Positions 5,254 to 6,558 of a stretch of 6,558 nt of DNA are shown here, piece by piece. Where the stretch lies: the NCBI GenBank assembly GCA_029820875.1, contig JALGUK010000094.1, positions 1 to 6,558 on the forward strand, given 5' to 3'. The notes under the pieces are model-generated. The model was not told where the DNA came from. It saw only the letters and a program-made list of their open reading frames with translations, and made no database searches. Positions within the stretch are counted from its first letter, which is position 1. Each line of letters begins with the position of its first letter. Both the position numbers and the translations under genes were made by a program. Source of the DNA: Candidatus Zipacnadia bacterium. GTDB lineage: Bacteria; Armatimonadota; UBA5377; JALGUK01.

Positions 5254-6558
5254 ATGGCTGACTTGCAAGCAGTTTTGGGTGATTTGTGTTGCGCCGAGGG
5301 GCGGTTGCTGGAGCCGGATGAGGTCGAGGCGGTGCGCAAGCTTCTCAGGGAGCCGCAAAAGGCCGCAGAGCAATTAGCCTCAGTCCTGCAAGGTCCGCAC
5401 GCGGGGGACCGGAGCAAGTATCTGTTCACACACCTGCTGGCGGAGACGGCGCGCCTTGCTCCGGAGTCATCGCCTGAAGCGCGCCGTGAGCTTGGGGAGG
5501 TGCTTGTGGCGCTCCCGCATGAGATTCGGGTGGATGTCATCAAAGCAGCCCGACCGGCTGCCGAGGAGGGCTGGTTTGGCCTGCTGGACATCATCAGCGA
5601 GCTGCCGGCGACTCAACTGGCACCGGTCATTGCCGAGCAACTGCGGGAGAATCCCGAAGGGAGCGGTGTCTACGAACTTCTAGCGGCGCTCTCCGACGGT
5701 GACGTCCGCCTGGTCAGCCTCGAATCGGCCACGATGGACGTGCTCCAGCGCTGGGACGATGCTGAGCAAGCCGAGGCAGCCCTGCAGTCGGCAGTGCTTG
5801 AGCTCCTGACGACACAGCAGCCGGGTGAGGCGCCGGAGCTGCCGGAGGATGTCGGCGACAGCTCGCTGCTTCTGGCAGAATTGATTGGGCGCCTGGGCAG
5901 CATGCCCGATGCCAGCCTGGCCTCACGTCTCTCATCGGTTTCCGCGCTGCGCGTAGCAATGGAGCAGCAACGGCAGATATACGCCGCTGCCCTCAACGGT
6001 ACCAGTGACGGCGTCATAGTCTTCGCACATAAGGGGCGTACGCTCATCACAAATCCGATGGCGGCCCGGGTTCTCGGTATTCCTGAGCCGGAGCTGCGCC
6101 AGCAGACGTTCTCCACCGTGGTTTCCTCTATCCTCGGCGTCTCAATGCAGGAGGCCGACGCAATAGCCGATGAGGTCGCAACCACCGGCGAGCCATACAC
6201 CGCGGAGGCGGAGCGCAAGGATACGGGACACACCTATGCCGTCACCATCAACACGGTCCCCTCGGAAATCGCCGGCCCTCTCGCGTTGGTGGTCACTCTT
6301 GCGGACGTGACGCATTTCAAAGAAATGGCTCGGATGAAGGACGACCTAATCTCGATTACCACCCACGAGCTCAGGTCCCCGCTGACTTCCATACGCGGTT
6401 TTGCCGAAATCCTACTGGAGGACGCCGATGAAACCGGAGAGCAGCGTGAGTTTCTCGAGGCCATTCACCGCCAGAGCCTGCGGCTGGGGGACATCGTCAA
6501 CGATTTCCTGGATTTGAGCCGTCTGGAGTCGGGACGCGAGGTGCTCGAGCGCGAGCCG
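5254..6558 (+). CDS. PAS-domain sensor histidine kinase with uncharacterised helical N-terminus (partial, runs off right edge)
   Basis: 435 residues are visible, with no stop before the window end. Residues 1 to about 235 form a Leu/Ala/Glu-rich, apparently all-helical region without transmembrane segments that I cannot assign; short helices separated by Pro or Asp turns (for example near 87-90, 117-120, 146-150) suggest an alpha-solenoid-like or helical-bundle input module. A PAS domain follows (about 240-353; ALNGTSDGVIVF 246-257, NPMAARVLGI 267-276, closing LADVTHFKEM 349-358), then a canonical HisKA domain (about 359-430) with H371 in ITTHELRSPLTSIRGF and the second helix ending FLDLSRLESG (418-427). 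The HATPase domain should lie beyond the edge. The start is chosen by GAGG at 5245-5248 five bases upstream and a good promoter at 5166-5194; an in-frame GTG at 5203 is less likely. Divergent from the GAF kinase, so both may serve one pathway. Kinase identity is secure. Confidence 0.92.
   Translation, partial: MADLQAVLGDLCCAEGRLLEPDEVEAVRKLLREPQKAAEQLASVLQGPHAGDRSKYLFTHLLAETARLAPESSPEARRELGEVLVALPHEIRVDVIKAARPAAEEGWFGLLDIISELPATQLAPVIAEQLRENPEGSGVYELLAALSDGDVRLVSLESATMDVLQRWDDAEQAEAALQSAVLELLTTQQPGEAPELPEDVGDSSLLLAELIGRLGSMPDASLASRLSSVSALRVAMEQQRQIYAAALNGTSDGVIVFAHKGRTLITNPMAARVLGIPEPELRQQTFSTVVSSILGVSMQEADAIADEVATTGEPYTAEAERKDTGHTYAVTINTVPSEIAGPLALVVTLADVTHFKEMARMKDDLISITTHELRSPLTSIRGFAEILLEDADETGEQREFLEAIHRQSLRLGDIVNDFLDLSRLESGREVLEREP

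Noticed and set aside
5670..6233. 187-codon minus-strand open frame opposite the PAS kinase
   Set aside because: Ser/Ala/Arg-rich shadow; the plus strand carries continuous PAS and HisKA domains.

Overview
The window is a GC-rich bacterial chromosomal segment (roughly 60% GC by eye) with compact genes, strong AGGAGG-type Shine-Dalgarno sites and two head-to-head gene pairs. Gene content (M42 peptidase, Kyn-formamidase-like cyclase, zinc-site-less dehydrogenase, GAF and PAS histidine kinases) suits a free-living environmental bacterium. The style is reminiscent of Chloroflexota such as Dehalococcoidia, but that assignment is an impression and not proven here. No tRNA, rRNA, CRISPR, IS element or phage gene is visible.

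Layout. (1) Positions 1-1555, minus strand: a cyclase-family metallohydrolase followed 65 bp downstream by an M42 metallo-aminopeptidase that runs off the left edge; probably one transcript. (2) Positions 1653-2696, plus strand: a medium-chain dehydrogenase/reductase (MDR) divergent from the cyclase. The 97-bp gap between them holds a perfect 7+7 bp inverted repeat, a good operator candidate. (3) Positions 2697-2760: convergent gap with a hairpin, a possible shared terminator. (4) Positions 2761-5023, minus strand: a soluble GAF-GAF histidine kinase and a stand-alone receiver protein overlapping by 23 bp, hence a translationally coupled two-component pair. (5) Positions 5024-5253: divergent control region with a 16-bp palindrome and a good sigma-70-like extended -10 promoter. 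(6) Positions 5254-6558, plus strand: a second histidine kinase with a long unrecognised helical N-terminus, a PAS domain and a canonical HisKA domain, cut by the right edge.

How it fits together: the left half looks catabolic (amide or lactone hydrolysis, redox conversion of a small molecule, peptide turnover). The right half is a signalling cluster with two cytosolic kinases and a receiver that has no DNA-binding output, so the phosphoryl group probably goes to a partner protein or a relay elsewhere. The most notable points are the non-canonical H-box of the GAF-GAF kinase, the uncharacterised N-terminus of the PAS kinase, the loss of all zinc ligands in the MDR enzyme, and the two palindromes in divergent promoter regions.
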